Made by a program: the position numbers and the translations under genes. DNA of 64,000 nt, from NCBI RefSeq assembly GCF_026167545.1, contig NZ_CP110678.1, positions 2,043,501 through 2,107,500 on the forward strand, written 5' to 3'. Below, one piece after another: positions 9,295 through 17,456 of the stretch (its first letter is position 1; the number at the start of each line of letters is the position of its first letter). The notes beneath the pieces were generated by a model. It was not told the origin of the DNA. It worked only from the letters and a program-made list of their open reading frames with translations, and did no database searches. This DNA is from Sphingomonas sp. S1-29. GTDB lineage: Bacteria > Pseudomonadota > Alphaproteobacteria > Sphingomonadales > Sphingomonadaceae.

Positions 9295-9422
9295 CCCCCC
9301 TCCCTTTCAGGGAGGGGTCGGGGGTGGGTGGAGGCCTGGAGCTACGGCAATCCGGCACCTCGACGCTGCCGTATCGCGGACACGCGACCCACCCCCAGCC
9401 CCTCCCTTCCAGGGAGGGGAGC
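9295..9422. repeat. Family A REPIN-like repeat, complete copy
   Basis: Two hairpins (CCCTCCCTTTCAGGGAGGGG and CCCCTCCCTTCCAGGGAGGGG-type) are joined by longer complementary arms TCGGGGGTGGGT and ACCCACCCCCAGC around a roughly 60-base variable centre that contains GCCTGGAGCTACGG and GCCGTATCGCGG. The element exactly fills the convergent junction between pyk and the HAD gene. This copy serves as the reference for the empty site of the IS30 insertion at 12670. Confidence 0.88.
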
Positions 9423-10055
9423 TTAAGCCAGCAGCCCCACTTCCACCAACCGCGCGCGGAACGCCGCGGCGTCGGTGAACGCGACGCTGTCGATCCCCAT
9501 CGCCCGCGCGGCCGCGACATTCGCCGGATTGTCGTCGACGAACACCGCGTCGTGCGCGCGCAACCCGAATCGGTCGAGCGCCAGCGCGTAGATCGCGGGA
9601 TCGGGCTTCACCAGCCGCTCGGCACCTGACACCACGATGTCGCGGAAGCGATCGAACAGCTGCGGCCAGGCGGCGCGGAACGCGGGCCAGAATTCGGCGC
9701 TGAAATTGGTGATCGCGAACAGCGGCACACCGGCGGCGTCGAGCGCCTCGACGATCTCGAACATCCCCGGAATCGGCCCGCCGACGCTGTCGTTGAAGCG
9801 CGGCCCCCACAGCGCGATGAGCTCGGCGTGCTCGGGGAAGCGTGCGCCGAGCTCGGCCGAGGTCTCGGCGAAGGGGCGGCCCTCGTCGTGCTGGAAATGC
9901 CATTCGGGGGTCACGACCTGCTCGACAAACGTCGAAAGCGCCCGATCGTCACCGATCAGGCGCTCGTACAAGAACCGCGGATGCCAGCTGAACAGGACGT
10001 TGCCGATATCGAAGATAACGGCGGTCGGACCGGTTGCCACTCTATGCAATCGCAA
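9423..10055 (-). CDS. HAD-IA family hydrolase
   Basis: Haloacid dehalogenase-superfamily enzyme of 210 residues. Motif I reads VIFDIGNVLF (nucleophile Asp about residue 16), motif II is in FAITNFSAEFW, the motif III Lys is in RLVKPDPAIY and motif IV is VFVDDNPANV. The DIGNVL form of motif I, lacking the second Asp of the DxD pair, is seen in the YihX/epoxide-hydrolase-like subgroup, which contains sugar-phosphate phosphatases. The substrate is unknown. rpmJ lies just upstream on the same strand with a 24-bp gap, so the two may be co-transcribed. Confidence 0.88.
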   Translation of the reverse strand: MRLHRVATGPTAVIFDIGNVLFSWHPRFLYERLIGDDRALSTFVEQVVTPEWHFQHDEGRPFAETSAELGARFPEHAELIALWGPRFNDSVGGPIPGMFEIVEALDAAGVPLFAITNFSAEFWPAFRAAWPQLFDRFRDIVVSGAERLVKPDPAIYALALDRFGLRAHDAVFVDDNPANVAAARAMGIDSVAFTDAAAFRARLVEVGLLA

Positions 10056-10079
10056 AGCGGCGACGCGGTCCGGGCAGAA

Positions 10080-10205
10080 TCAGCCCTGGCGCGCCTTGAA
10101 GCGACGGTTGGTCTTGTTGATGACGTACACGCGACCGCGACGACGGATCACGCGATTGTCGCGGTGCCGCCCCTTGAGCGACTTGAGGGAGTTGACGATC
10201 TTCAT
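10080..10205 (-). CDS. rpmJ: 50S ribosomal protein L36 (41 residues)
   Basis: Translation of the minus strand from ATG 10205 gives [20 protein letters not shown] continuing [21 protein letters not shown] and a TGA stop at 10080-10082. This is the C-minus (zinc-free, longer) form of ribosomal protein L36, 41 residues long with no Cys residues. It is not in a ribosomal-protein operon here; such lone copies are common in alphaproteobacteria. The product binds 23S rRNA in the large subunit. Confidence 0.95.
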   Translation of the reverse strand: MKIVNSLKSLKGRHRDNRVIRRRGRVYVINKTNRRFKARQG

Positions 10206-10412
10206 GACCGATTCGCTTCTATTTGAATGGATGTGCCGGAAAGAGGCGCTCGGTTAGCGGTGGCCCCGCACCAAGTCAAGGCGAGCACCGCCGCGCAAAC
10301 CAGTGAAGCCAAATCGCAACGCGTGCGTTACAACCTGATATCGCTTGCCCGCCGGGCGGCGCGGTTGCCCATATGCCACCCCTGCCGGGGCGGTGCACAA
10401 GGACGTCGTCTC

Positions 10413-11015
10413 ATGCTTGCCAGGATCGCCATACTCTCTCTCGCCGCCCTCACCAGCGCCTGCGCGGCGGGCGGTGGCCGCAGCGGGCCAGTCAACGTCA
10501 TTCGCTACAATCTGGGCACCCCGGTCGGGCCGGGCACCTTCGGCATCGAGCCGCTGCGCACCGCGCCGACGATCAGCAGCGAATATCAGGCGCAGGCCGA
10601 TTCGGTCGCGCGCGCGCTCGAGGGGCTGAACTTTCGCCGGGTGACCGGCAACGAGCCGGCTGCGTATCTGGTCGAGATCGCGTTCAACCGCCAGGCGACC
10701 GGGCAGCGCACCCCGCCGCCGGTATCGATCGGGCTCGGCGGTGGCGGCGGCAGCTTCGGTCGCCGCGGCGGCGGCGTGGGGCTGGGGGGTGGTCTCAGCA
10801 CCGGGCTCGGCGGCGGACGCGACATCGTCGAGACCGAATTGTCGGCCAAGCTTCGCCGCCGCACCGATTCGACAGTGGTCTGGGAAGGCGCCGCGCGCAC
10901 CGTGGGCACCGCGCCGCGCGACGCGATCGAAGCCGCCAAACAGTCGGATCGCCTCGCCGATGCGCTGTTCCAGGGCTTTCCGGGCCAGTCGGGGATCACT
11001 ACTACCGTCCCATGA
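10413..11015 (+). CDS. DUF4136 lipoprotein
   Basis: A 200-residue product that begins with a lipoprotein signal peptide (MLARIAILSLAALTSAC, lipobox Cys17). The mature part has the DUF4136 pattern: INVIRYNL-like beta strand, an alternating ARALEGLNFRRVTGNEPAAY region and the later DSTVVWEGAARTVGT segment. A long Gly-rich insertion (GLGGGGGSFGRRGGG and more, about residues 104-133) splits the domain. Function unknown; lipoproteins of this family are probably envelope-located. Longer in-frame starts upstream lack a signal peptide. The stop overlaps the next gene by ATGA, indicating co-transcription. Confidence 0.8.
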   Translation: MLARIAILSLAALTSACAAGGGRSGPVNVIRYNLGTPVGPGTFGIEPLRTAPTISSEYQAQADSVARALEGLNFRRVTGNEPAAYLVEIAFNRQATGQRTPPPVSIGLGGGGGSFGRRGGGVGLGGGLSTGLGGGRDIVETELSAKLRRRTDSTVVWEGAARTVGTAPRDAIEAAKQSDRLADALFQGFPGQSGITTTVP

Positions 11016-12130
11016 CGATCGAGATCAGCGCCGCGTTCGACAGCGGCAACATCGAACTGGTGGGGATCGAGGGCGACCGAGTCGACCTCGAGATTCGCCG
11101 CGACGCCCATTCGGATTTCTTCCAGTGGTTCCACTTCCGCGTGTCGGGCGCGGCGGGTCGGACGCTGACATTCCGCATCCTCAACGCGGGCAAGGCGGCC
11201 TATGCCTTCGGCTGGCCGGGCTATCGCGCGCGGGTGAGCAGCGATCAGGTCGAATGGCCGATGACCGACACGGCCTATGCCGATGGGGTGCTGAGCTTCA
11301 CCCACCGGTTCGAGGGCGACGCGGCGTGGTTCGCCTATTTCGCGCCCTATTCGATGGAGCGGCACCGCGAGACGGTGGCGCGGATCGCCGCGATGCCCGG
11401 CGTTTCGCACCGCTCGCTCGGCAATTCGCTCGACGGCCAGCCGATCGATTGCCTGCAGATCGGCGATGGCCCCAAGCAGGTCTGGTTCTATGCGCGCCAG
11501 CATCCGGGCGAATCGATGGCCGAATGGTTCATGGAAGGGCTGCTCGAAAAGCTCACCGATCCCGACGATGCCATCGCGCGCGCGCTGCGCGAAAAGACGA
11601 CGCTCCATTGCGTCCCCAACATGAACCCCGACGGATCGGCGCGCGGCCATCTGCGCACCAATGCCGCGGGGGTGAACCTCAACCGCGAATGGCACGCGCC
11701 CACCCCCGATCGCAGCCCCGAAGTGCTCGCGGTGCGCGACGCGATGGACGTAACCGGCGTGACCTATGCGATGGACGTCCATGGCGACGAGGCGATTCCG
11801 GCGAACTTCATCGCGGGGTTCGAGGGCATCGCGTCGTGGACCGACGCGCATGGCGCCAAATTCTACGATTACGGCCGGCGGCTCGCGGCGAACACGCCGC
11901 TGTTCCAGACCGAGCGCGGCTATGAGAAATCGGCGCCGGGGCGCGCCAATCTGTCGATGTCGACCAACCAGCTCGCCGAGCGCTTCGGCGCGGTGTCGAT
12001 GACGCTCGAAATGCCGTTCAAGGATCATGATCCCTCGCCCGACCCGGTGTATGGCTGGTCGCCCGATCGATCGAAGCAATTGGCGCATGCGTGTCTCGTG
12101 ACGCTCGCCGAGGTGATCGACACGCTGTGA
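11012..12130 (+). CDS. M14 zinc carboxypeptidase, cytosolic carboxypeptidase-like
   Basis: The 372-residue product has an N-terminal beta-rich domain (about 1-120, with FFQWFHFRVSGAAGR and YSMERH) typical of cytosolic carboxypeptidases, then an M14 catalytic domain. Zinc ligands are His164 and Glu167 in RQHPGESMAEW and His257 in DVHGDE; the substrate-binding NLNREW and the catalytic Glu333 in TLEMPF are present. There is no signal peptide, so it should be cytoplasmic. Eukaryotic relatives remove C-terminal or side-chain glutamates; the bacterial substrate is not known. It overlaps the upstream DUF4136 gene by 4 bp and the downstream GNAT gene by 1-3 bp, forming a three-gene operon. Confidence 0.9.
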   Translation: MTIEISAAFDSGNIELVGIEGDRVDLEIRRDAHSDFFQWFHFRVSGAAGRTLTFRILNAGKAAYAFGWPGYRARVSSDQVEWPMTDTAYADGVLSFTHRFEGDAAWFAYFAPYSMERHRETVARIAAMPGVSHRSLGNSLDGQPIDCLQIGDGPKQVWFYARQHPGESMAEWFMEGLLEKLTDPDDAIARALREKTTLHCVPNMNPDGSARGHLRTNAAGVNLNREWHAPTPDRSPEVLAVRDAMDVTGVTYAMDVHGDEAIPANFIAGFEGIASWTDAHGAKFYDYGRRLAANTPLFQTERGYEKSAPGRANLSMSTNQLAERFGAVSMTLEMPFKDHDPSPDPVYGWSPDRSKQLAHACLVTLAEVIDTL

Positions 12131-12585
12131 TGCGGGTCGCGCAGGGCGAGCTGAAGCATCCGGCGGTCGTGGCGCTGCTCCAGCAGCATTTCGATTCGAT
12201 GCTCGCGCATTCGCCGCGCGGCGCGTGTCATTTCCTCGATCTGTCGGGGCTCGCCGCGCCCGAGGCGACCTTCCTGACCGCGTGGGAGGGCGAAACGTTG
12301 CTCGGCTGCGGCGCGCTCAAGGCGATCGATGCCGGGCATGGCGAAGTGAAGTCGATGCGCACTGCCGATCAGGCGCTGCGCCGCGGGGTGGCGGCGACTT
12401 TGCTGACTGCGATCGTGGAGGCCGCGCGCGCGCAGGGGATGACCCGGCTGAGCCTGGAGACCGGATCGGGCGAGCCCTTCGCGGCGGCGGTGGCGCTGTA
12501 TTTGCGCCACGGCTTCGACTGGTGCGAACCCTTCGGCGACTATGAAGCGACGCCGTTCAACCGTTTCATGACGAGGGCGATCTAG
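12130..12585 (+). CDS. GNAT family N-acetyltransferase
   Basis: A 151-residue acetyltransferase-fold protein. It has LGCGALKAI (beta 4), the acetyl-CoA binding region around MRTADQALRRGVAATLLTAI and LSLETGSGEPFAAAVALYLRHGFDWCEPF, matching the GNAT core over its length. Such small single-domain members modify diverse small molecules or peptides; the substrate cannot be assigned. ATG at 12130 overlaps the stop of the upstream carboxypeptidase, so the two products are probably made together. Confidence 0.85.
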   Translation: MRVAQGELKHPAVVALLQQHFDSMLAHSPRGACHFLDLSGLAAPEATFLTAWEGETLLGCGALKAIDAGHGEVKSMRTADQALRRGVAATLLTAIVEAARAQGMTRLSLETGSGEPFAAAVALYLRHGFDWCEPFGDYEATPFNRFMTRAI

Positions 12586-12592
12586 GCGCCCT

Positions 12593-12669
12593 TCTCCCCT
12601 CCCTGGAAGGGAGGGGTCGGGGGTGGGTCGAGGCCTGGAGCTACGGTCACCCGGCATCCCGATGCCGCC
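12593..12669. repeat. Left half of family A repeat split by IS30
   Basis: The sequence TCTCCCCTCCCTGGAAGGGA, GGGGTCGGGGGTGGGTCGAG and GGCCTGGAGCTACGG matches the left part of the intact copy at 9295-9422. It breaks off at GATGCCG, where the IS30 inverted repeat begins. The missing right half continues after the IS at 13894. Confidence 0.85.
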
Positions 12670-13893
12670 GGTGGGTTCAACGGGTGGTCGCAACGCATCA
12701 TTCTCATGATGAGAGGAGTGGTGCGATGAAGCAGCGTCGTCGGATATATTACTCGGCCGCTCAGCGGGCGGAGATCTGGGATCGGTGGCAGCGCGGAGAG
12801 TCGATGAGTTCGATTGGTCGCGGCTTTGAGCGGGAGAGCTCGTCGATCTTCTCGGTGCTCTCCCCGTCGGGCGGGATCCGCCCACCCGATCGGAAGCGAT
12901 CCGGGCGCGCGCTCAGCCTGGCCGAACGCGAAGAGATATCCAGAGGTCTGGTCGCCGGCCGTTCACTGCGCGCCATTGCAGTCCAGCTCGACCGCGCGCC
13001 GTCAACGATCAGCCGGGAGGTCGGCCGTAACGGTGGCGCCGATCGGTATCGTGCCACGCTATCGGATCAGGCGGCATGGGACCGCGCGCTGCGCCCGAAG
13101 CGCTGCAAGCTCGCTTGCCACCCGGGCTTGCGACGAACAGTATCACGCAAGTTGCGCCGCAAATGGTCGCCAGAGCAGGTTGCGGGCTGGCTCAAGCATA
13201 GCTTTCCGGACGAAGACCAGCATCGCGTGTCACACGAGACGATCTACAAGAGCCTTTATATTCAGGCGCGTGGCGTCCTCAAGAAAGAGCTGCTTGCGCA
13301 TCTGCGGGCGAAGCGCACGATCCGGCGCTCGCGCCACGCCAGCTTGAAGCGCGACGGGCTCGGCCAGATCAAGGATGCGATATCGATCAGCGAACGGCCT
13401 GCTTCGGTGGAGGATCGCGCCGTGCCCGGGCACTGGGAGGGCGATCTGATCTCGGGGGCGCGAGGCAGCCATGTCGTGACGCTGGTCGAGCGCCAGTCGC
13501 GCTACGTGATCCTGGCCAAGGTCGCGAACAAGGAGACTGCCAGCGTCGTCTCGGCGCTGATCAAGCAGGCGCGCAAACTGCCCCACGAACTCTATCGATC
13601 GCTGACCTGGGATCGCGGCAAGGAACTTGCCGACCATCGGCGCTTCACTCTCACAACCGACGTTGCCGTCTACTTCTGCGATCCTCAGAGCCCATGGCAG
13701 CGCGGCACCAACGAAAACACCAACCGCCTGTTGCGCCAGTATCTGCCCCACGGCGTCGATCTGTCGACCTTCAGCCAGGCCCAGCTCAGCACCATCGCAA
13801 GACAGCTCAACGAGCGGCCGAGAAAAACCTTGATGTACCAAACGCCAGCTGAGAAGTTCGCTGAGAGCGTTGCGGCGATCGGTTGAACCCACC
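12670..13893 (+). mobile_element. IS30-family insertion sequence, about 1.2 kb
   Basis: The element is bounded by inverted repeats GGTGGGTTCAAC (12670-12681) and GTTGAACCCACC (13882-13893). The similarity extends to about 27 bp per end with 23 matches, including an internal CGCAACGC block. One intact transposase gene fills the interior and its stop codon lies within the right repeat. The flanking bases CC on both sides fit a 2-bp target duplication, within the short duplications usual for the family. The insertion interrupts a family A palindromic repeat rather than a gene. Confidence 0.9.
12726..13886 (+). CDS. IS30-family transposase
   Basis: The 386-residue product begins [20 protein letters not shown]. 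It has two N-terminal helix-turn-helix segments, the second with the IS30 hallmark [13 protein letters not shown] and [24 protein letters not shown] catalytic core follows: first Asp in [10 protein letters not shown], second Asp in LTWDRGKEL and Glu in [19 protein letters not shown], the last block being characteristic of IS30. The gene looks intact (no frameshift or internal stop) and is preceded by GAGAGGAG at a usable distance from the ATG at 12726. Confidence 0.95.
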   Translation: MKQRRRIYYSAAQRAEIWDRWQRGESMSSIGRGFERESSSIFSVLSPSGGIRPPDRKRSGRALSLAEREEISRGLVAGRSLRAIAVQLDRAPSTISREVGRNGGADRYRATLSDQAAWDRALRPKRCKLACHPGLRRTVSRKLRRKWSPEQVAGWLKHSFPDEDQHRVSHETIYKSLYIQARGVLKKELLAHLRAKRTIRRSRHASLKRDGLGQIKDAISISERPASVEDRAVPGHWEGDLISGARGSHVVTLVERQSRYVILAKVANKETASVVSALIKQARKLPHELYRSLTWDRGKELADHRRFTLTTDVAVYFCDPQSPWQRGTNENTNRLLRQYLPHGVDLSTFSQAQLSTIARQLNERPRKTLMYQTPAEKFAESVAAIG

Positions 13894-13947
13894 CCGTATT
13901 GCGGACACTCGACCCACCCCCAGCCCCTCCCTTTCAGGGAGGGGAGG
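13894..13947. repeat. Right half of family A repeat split by IS30
   Basis: CCGTATTGCGGACACTCGAC followed by CCACCCCCAGCCCCTCCC and AGGGAGGGGAGG matches the right half of the intact family A copy at 9295-9422. Joining it to 12593-12669 restores a complete element. Confidence 0.85.
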
Positions 13948-14020
13948 AGACGCGCGGTTTGCCTCCCCCGCTCCAGCCGCTAGAGCGACGCCTTCCCCCG
14001 CCCCGTCCGGAGACGCCCCC

Positions 14021-14707
14021 ATGCCAACGCTCGTCCTGATCCGCCACGGCCAGTCGGCCTGGAACCTCGAAAACCGCTTCACCGGCTGGTGGGACGTCGA
14101 CCTGACCGACAAGGGGGTCGAAGAGGCCAAGGCCGCGGGCCGGCTGCTTGCTGAGAAGGGCTTCGATTTCGACCTGTGCTTCACCTCGGTCCAGAGCCGC
14201 GCAATCCGCACGCTCAACCTGGCGCTCGAGCAGATGGGGCGGCTTTGGCTGCCGGTCGAGAAGGACTGGCACCTCAACGAGCGGCATTATGGCGGGCTGA
14301 CCGGACTCAACAAGGCCGAGACCGCGGCGAAGCACGGCGACGAACAGGTCCATATCTGGCGGCGCAGCTTCGACGTGCCGCCGCCGCCGATCGAGCCCGG
14401 CAGCGAATATGACCTGTCGGCCGACCGCCGCTATGCCGGCATCGCCATCCCCGCGACCGAGAGCCTGAAGGACACGATCGCGCGCGTGCTGCCCTATTGG
14501 GAATCGCGCATCGTCCCCGAGCTGAAATCGGGCAAGCGCGTCGTGATCTCGGCGCACGGCAATTCGCTGCGCGCGCTGGTCAAGCATCTGTCGGGGATTT
14601 CGGACGACGAGATCACGAGCCTCGAGATCCCGACCGGCCAGCCGATCGTGTACGAATTGAACGATGCGATGGCGGCGACCGACCGTTATTATCTGAGCGA
14701 GCGGTGA
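14021..14707 (+). CDS. gpmA: 2,3-bisphosphoglycerate-dependent phosphoglycerate mutase
   Basis: This enzyme interconverts 3- and 2-phosphoglycerate in glycolysis. The 228-residue product has the phosphohistidine motif [12 protein letters not shown] (His9), the active-site loop [14 protein letters not shown] and the second catalytic His in [12 protein letters not shown], all diagnostic of the cofactor-dependent type. The ORF is open upstream to 13883, but that region is repeat sequence; ATG 14021 gives [10 protein letters not shown], the family start. Confidence 0.96.
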   Translation: MPTLVLIRHGQSAWNLENRFTGWWDVDLTDKGVEEAKAAGRLLAEKGFDFDLCFTSVQSRAIRTLNLALEQMGRLWLPVEKDWHLNERHYGGLTGLNKAETAAKHGDEQVHIWRRSFDVPPPPIEPGSEYDLSADRRYAGIAIPATESLKDTIARVLPYWESRIVPELKSGKRVVISAHGNSLRALVKHLSGISDDEITSLEIPTGQPIVYELNDAMAATDRYYLSER

Positions 14708-14710
14708 GAC

Positions 14711-14839
14711 TCTCCCCTCCCTGAAAGGGAGGGTTCGGGGGTGGGTCGAGGCCGGGCAATACGGCTGCGCTGGTCCGTGACCCCTGCCGTATCACGAGCA
14801 CGCCACCCACCCCCAGCCCCTCCCTGAAAGGGAGGGGAG
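14711..14839. repeat. Family A REPIN-like repeat, complete copy
   Basis: Hairpins CTCCCCTCCCTGAAAGGGAG (left) and CCCTCCCTGAAAGGGAGGGG (right) are joined by GGGGGTGGGTCGAG and the complementary CCACCCACCCCCAGC around a variable centre with CTGCCGTATCACG. It starts 4 bp after the gpmA stop and separates gpmA from argG. Confidence 0.87.
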
Positions 14840-14924
14840 CAGTGCGCAGCCCAGGACGAACGGTATTCCTTCGCATCGTCCATTCGCCTAAACGCCCCCG
14901 CATCACCATCCCCGGAGCCTGCCC

Positions 14925-16142
14925 ATGACCGACCCCGTCAATCGCGTCGTCCTCGCCTATTCGGGCGGGCTCGACACCAGCGTCATCCTCAAATGGCTCC
15001 AGCAGACCTATAATTGCGAGGTCGTCACCTTCACCGCCGATCTCGGCCAGGGCGAGGAGCTCGAGCCCGCGCGCGCCAAGGCCGAGATGATGGGGGTCAA
15101 GCCCGAGCATATCTTCATCGACGATCTGCGCGAGGAATTCGTCGGCGACTATGTCTTCCCGATGATGCGCGCCAATGCGCTGTACGAGGGGCTGTACCTG
15201 CTCGGCACCTCGATCGCGCGCCCGCTGATCGCCAAGCGCCAGATCGAGATCGCGCGGATGGTCGAGGCCGATGCGGTCAGCCACGGCGCGACCGGCAAGG
15301 GCAATGACCAGGTCCGCTTCGAACTCGGCTATTACGCGCTCGCGCCCGACATCAAGGTGATCGCGCCGTGGCGCGAATGGGATCTGACCAGCCGCACCGC
15401 GCTGATCGCCTATGCCGAGCAGCACCAGATCCCGGTGCCCAAGGACAAGCGCGGCGAGGCCCCCTTCTCGACCGACGCCAATCTGCTCCACACCTCTTCC
15501 GAGGGGCTGGTGCTCGAAGACCCCTGGGCCGAAGTCCCAGGCTATGTCTTCTCGCGCACCGTCGATCCCGAGGATGCGCCCGACAAGCCACAGGTCATCG
15601 AGATCGAATTCGAACATGGCGATCCGATCGCGATCGACGGGCTTTCGATGACGCCCGCGGTGCTGCTCGCCGCGCTCAACGATCTCGGCCGGACGCACGG
15701 CATCGGCCGGCTCGACCTGGTCGAGAACCGCTTCGTCGGCATGAAGTCGCGCGGAATGTACGAGACCCCCGGCGGCACGATCCTGCACGCCGCGCACCGC
15801 GCGATCGAGCAATTGACGCTCGATCGCGGCGCAGCGCACCTCAAGGACGAGCTGATGCCGCGCTATGCCGAGCTGATCTACAACGGCTTCTGGTTCAGCC
15901 CCGAGCGCGAAATGCTCCAGGCGGCGATCGACCTGAGCCAGAAGAAGGTCAACGGCATGGTCCGGCTGAAGCTCTACAAGGGCGGCGTCCATGTGATCGG
16001 CCGCCAATCGCCCGATTCGCTCTATTCGGAAAAGGTCGTGACCTTCGAGGACGACGCCGGCGCCTATGACCAGCGCGACGCCGCGGGCTTCATCAAGCTA
16101 CAGGCACTGCGCCTGCGCCTGCTGGGCCGCCGCGACCAGTAA
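14925..16142 (+). CDS. argG: Argininosuccinate synthase
   Basis: ArgG condenses citrulline and aspartate with ATP hydrolysis to argininosuccinate, the penultimate step of arginine synthesis. The 405-residue product shows the PP-loop [11 protein letters not shown] near the N-terminus, the citrulline/aspartate-binding block [23 protein letters not shown] and [13 protein letters not shown]. Length and motifs match type I synthases. The ATG at 14925 is preceded by GGAG at suitable distance. Confidence 0.97.
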   Translation: MTDPVNRVVLAYSGGLDTSVILKWLQQTYNCEVVTFTADLGQGEELEPARAKAEMMGVKPEHIFIDDLREEFVGDYVFPMMRANALYEGLYLLGTSIARPLIAKRQIEIARMVEADAVSHGATGKGNDQVRFELGYYALAPDIKVIAPWREWDLTSRTALIAYAEQHQIPVPKDKRGEAPFSTDANLLHTSSEGLVLEDPWAEVPGYVFSRTVDPEDAPDKPQVIEIEFEHGDPIAIDGLSMTPAVLLAALNDLGRTHGIGRLDLVENRFVGMKSRGMYETPGGTILHAAHRAIEQLTLDRGAAHLKDELMPRYAELIYNGFWFSPEREMLQAAIDLSQKKVNGMVRLKLYKGGVHVIGRQSPDSLYSEKVVTFEDDAGAYDQRDAAGFIKLQALRLRLLGRRDQ

Positions 16143-16148
16143 GCGGCG

Positions 16149-17351
16149 CTATCGCTCGACCGTGGCAATCACGGTCGAGCGATATTGCACCACGAACAAC
16201 CCCCAGAGCAGCAGCGCGATGCCGGGGATTCCCGCCGCGACCAGCACCATTCCCAGCTGCGCCGCCATGAAGCCGCCGAGCACCAGCCGCCGCTCCCAGC
16301 CCTGCAGTCGCGGCACGTACAGCAGCATCCCCGCCGCCATCGCCGACACCGTCAGGTCGTAGTTGAACGCATAGGGCAGCACCAGGAAGGTCGCGGTGGC
16401 GGCGAGCAGCGCCACTTGCTCGATACTGCCGCGCCGCGCGGCATGCACCACCATCGCCGCCGCGAGCGCCGCCTGCGCCCAATGGATCGCGAACGCGGTC
16501 ATGCGGGGCATCGACCAATGCAGTAGCCCGGTGGCGAGCGAGGTCGACATGAAGCGGAAGAAACTGTTCCCCGCATCGATCAGCGCCGCCTGCACGCCGA
16601 GCGTGACGGTGACATATTCGATCCAGCGATCGATCCCGAACAGCGCCGCGCTGCCCGCGACCAGCAGCACCACCGTCACCGCCGCCGCCCCGATCGCGCG
16701 CCACTCGCCGCGCGCCAGCAGCACCAGCGGCACCAGGATCGCGATATGCGGCTTGATCGCCAGCAGCCCGAAGCAAATCCCCGCCAGCACCGGGCGGGCC
16801 TCGAGGTTGCGCCAGCCATACAGCAGCAACCCGCCGATCAGGAATCCGTAATGCCCCGCCCAGATGTTGATGAGCCCCGCGGGCGTGGCCAGCACCAGCC
16901 ATGCCGGCAACCCGGTCGCACGTTCCCACCATGGCCGCGCGGCGCGCACGAAGAACCACCCCGTTGCCACCAGCCACGCCAGCAACGCGACCGGATAGGG
17001 CAGCAGCCCGAATGGCAGCACCAGCGGCAGGGTGAGCGGCGGATAGGAATAATTATGCTGCCCGATCCGCCCGAACTGTTCGAGCTGGAAGCGATGATAG
17101 CCCGCCAGATCGTATAGCAGCTCGAGCCGGCCCTCGATCAGCAGCCGCCCCGCGGTCCAGACATTGACGAAATCGCGCCCCCAATAGGCGCCGGGCGAAA
17201 CCATTCCGGCGTCGAGATGGCGCAGATCGACCGCGAACAGGCCGAAGACGACAAGATTGCCGACGATCCAGGGGGCGAGCCATGCCCAGCCGCGCATCGG
17301 CTCGCCGCCGCCAGACCGCGCTGCGCGCGGCGAACCGATCATGTCCCCCAT
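16149..17351 (-). CDS. GT87/DUF2029-like multi-pass membrane glycosyltransferase
   Basis: The 400-residue product is an integral membrane protein with about nine to eleven hydrophobic helices, starting at WLAPWIVGNLVVFGLFAVDL. After the first helix comes GRDFVNVWTAGRLLIEGR and a Tyr-rich segment with YSYPPLTLPLVLPFGLL, the pattern of the DUF2029/GT87 family of polyprenyl-phosphate-dependent mannosyltransferases (GT-C fold). Another conserved stretch is LLAIKPHIAILVPLVLLARGEW. The acceptor is unknown. The ATG at 17351 is used, but ATG 17342, preceded by GGGGGAC, is equally possible. Confidence 0.75.
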   Translation of the reverse strand: MGDMIGSPRAARSGGGEPMRGWAWLAPWIVGNLVVFGLFAVDLRHLDAGMVSPGAYWGRDFVNVWTAGRLLIEGRLELLYDLAGYHRFQLEQFGRIGQHNYSYPPLTLPLVLPFGLLPYPVALLAWLVATGWFFVRAARPWWERATGLPAWLVLATPAGLINIWAGHYGFLIGGLLLYGWRNLEARPVLAGICFGLLAIKPHIAILVPLVLLARGEWRAIGAAAVTVVLLVAGSAALFGIDRWIEYVTVTLGVQAALIDAGNSFFRFMSTSLATGLLHWSMPRMTAFAIHWAQAALAAAMVVHAARRGSIEQVALLAATATFLVLPYAFNYDLTVSAMAAGMLLYVPRLQGWERRLVLGGFMAAQLGMVLVAAGIPGIALLLWGLFVVQYRSTVIATVER

Positions 17352-17456
17352 CAGGTCGTCTTACCACCAGCGACTTACCGCGGCGTTATCGCTTGTGCGG
17401 CAGACCGCAGCGATCGCCGCTTGTCGGCGCGGCGCTCGGCTCGCTAAGGCGGCACG

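Noticed and set aside
9295-9422. Family A and B hairpins as Rho-independent terminators
   Set aside because: They are strong GC stems but lack T-tracts, occur in co-directional gaps and, in one case, inside a coding sequence. They could still affect mRNA stability.
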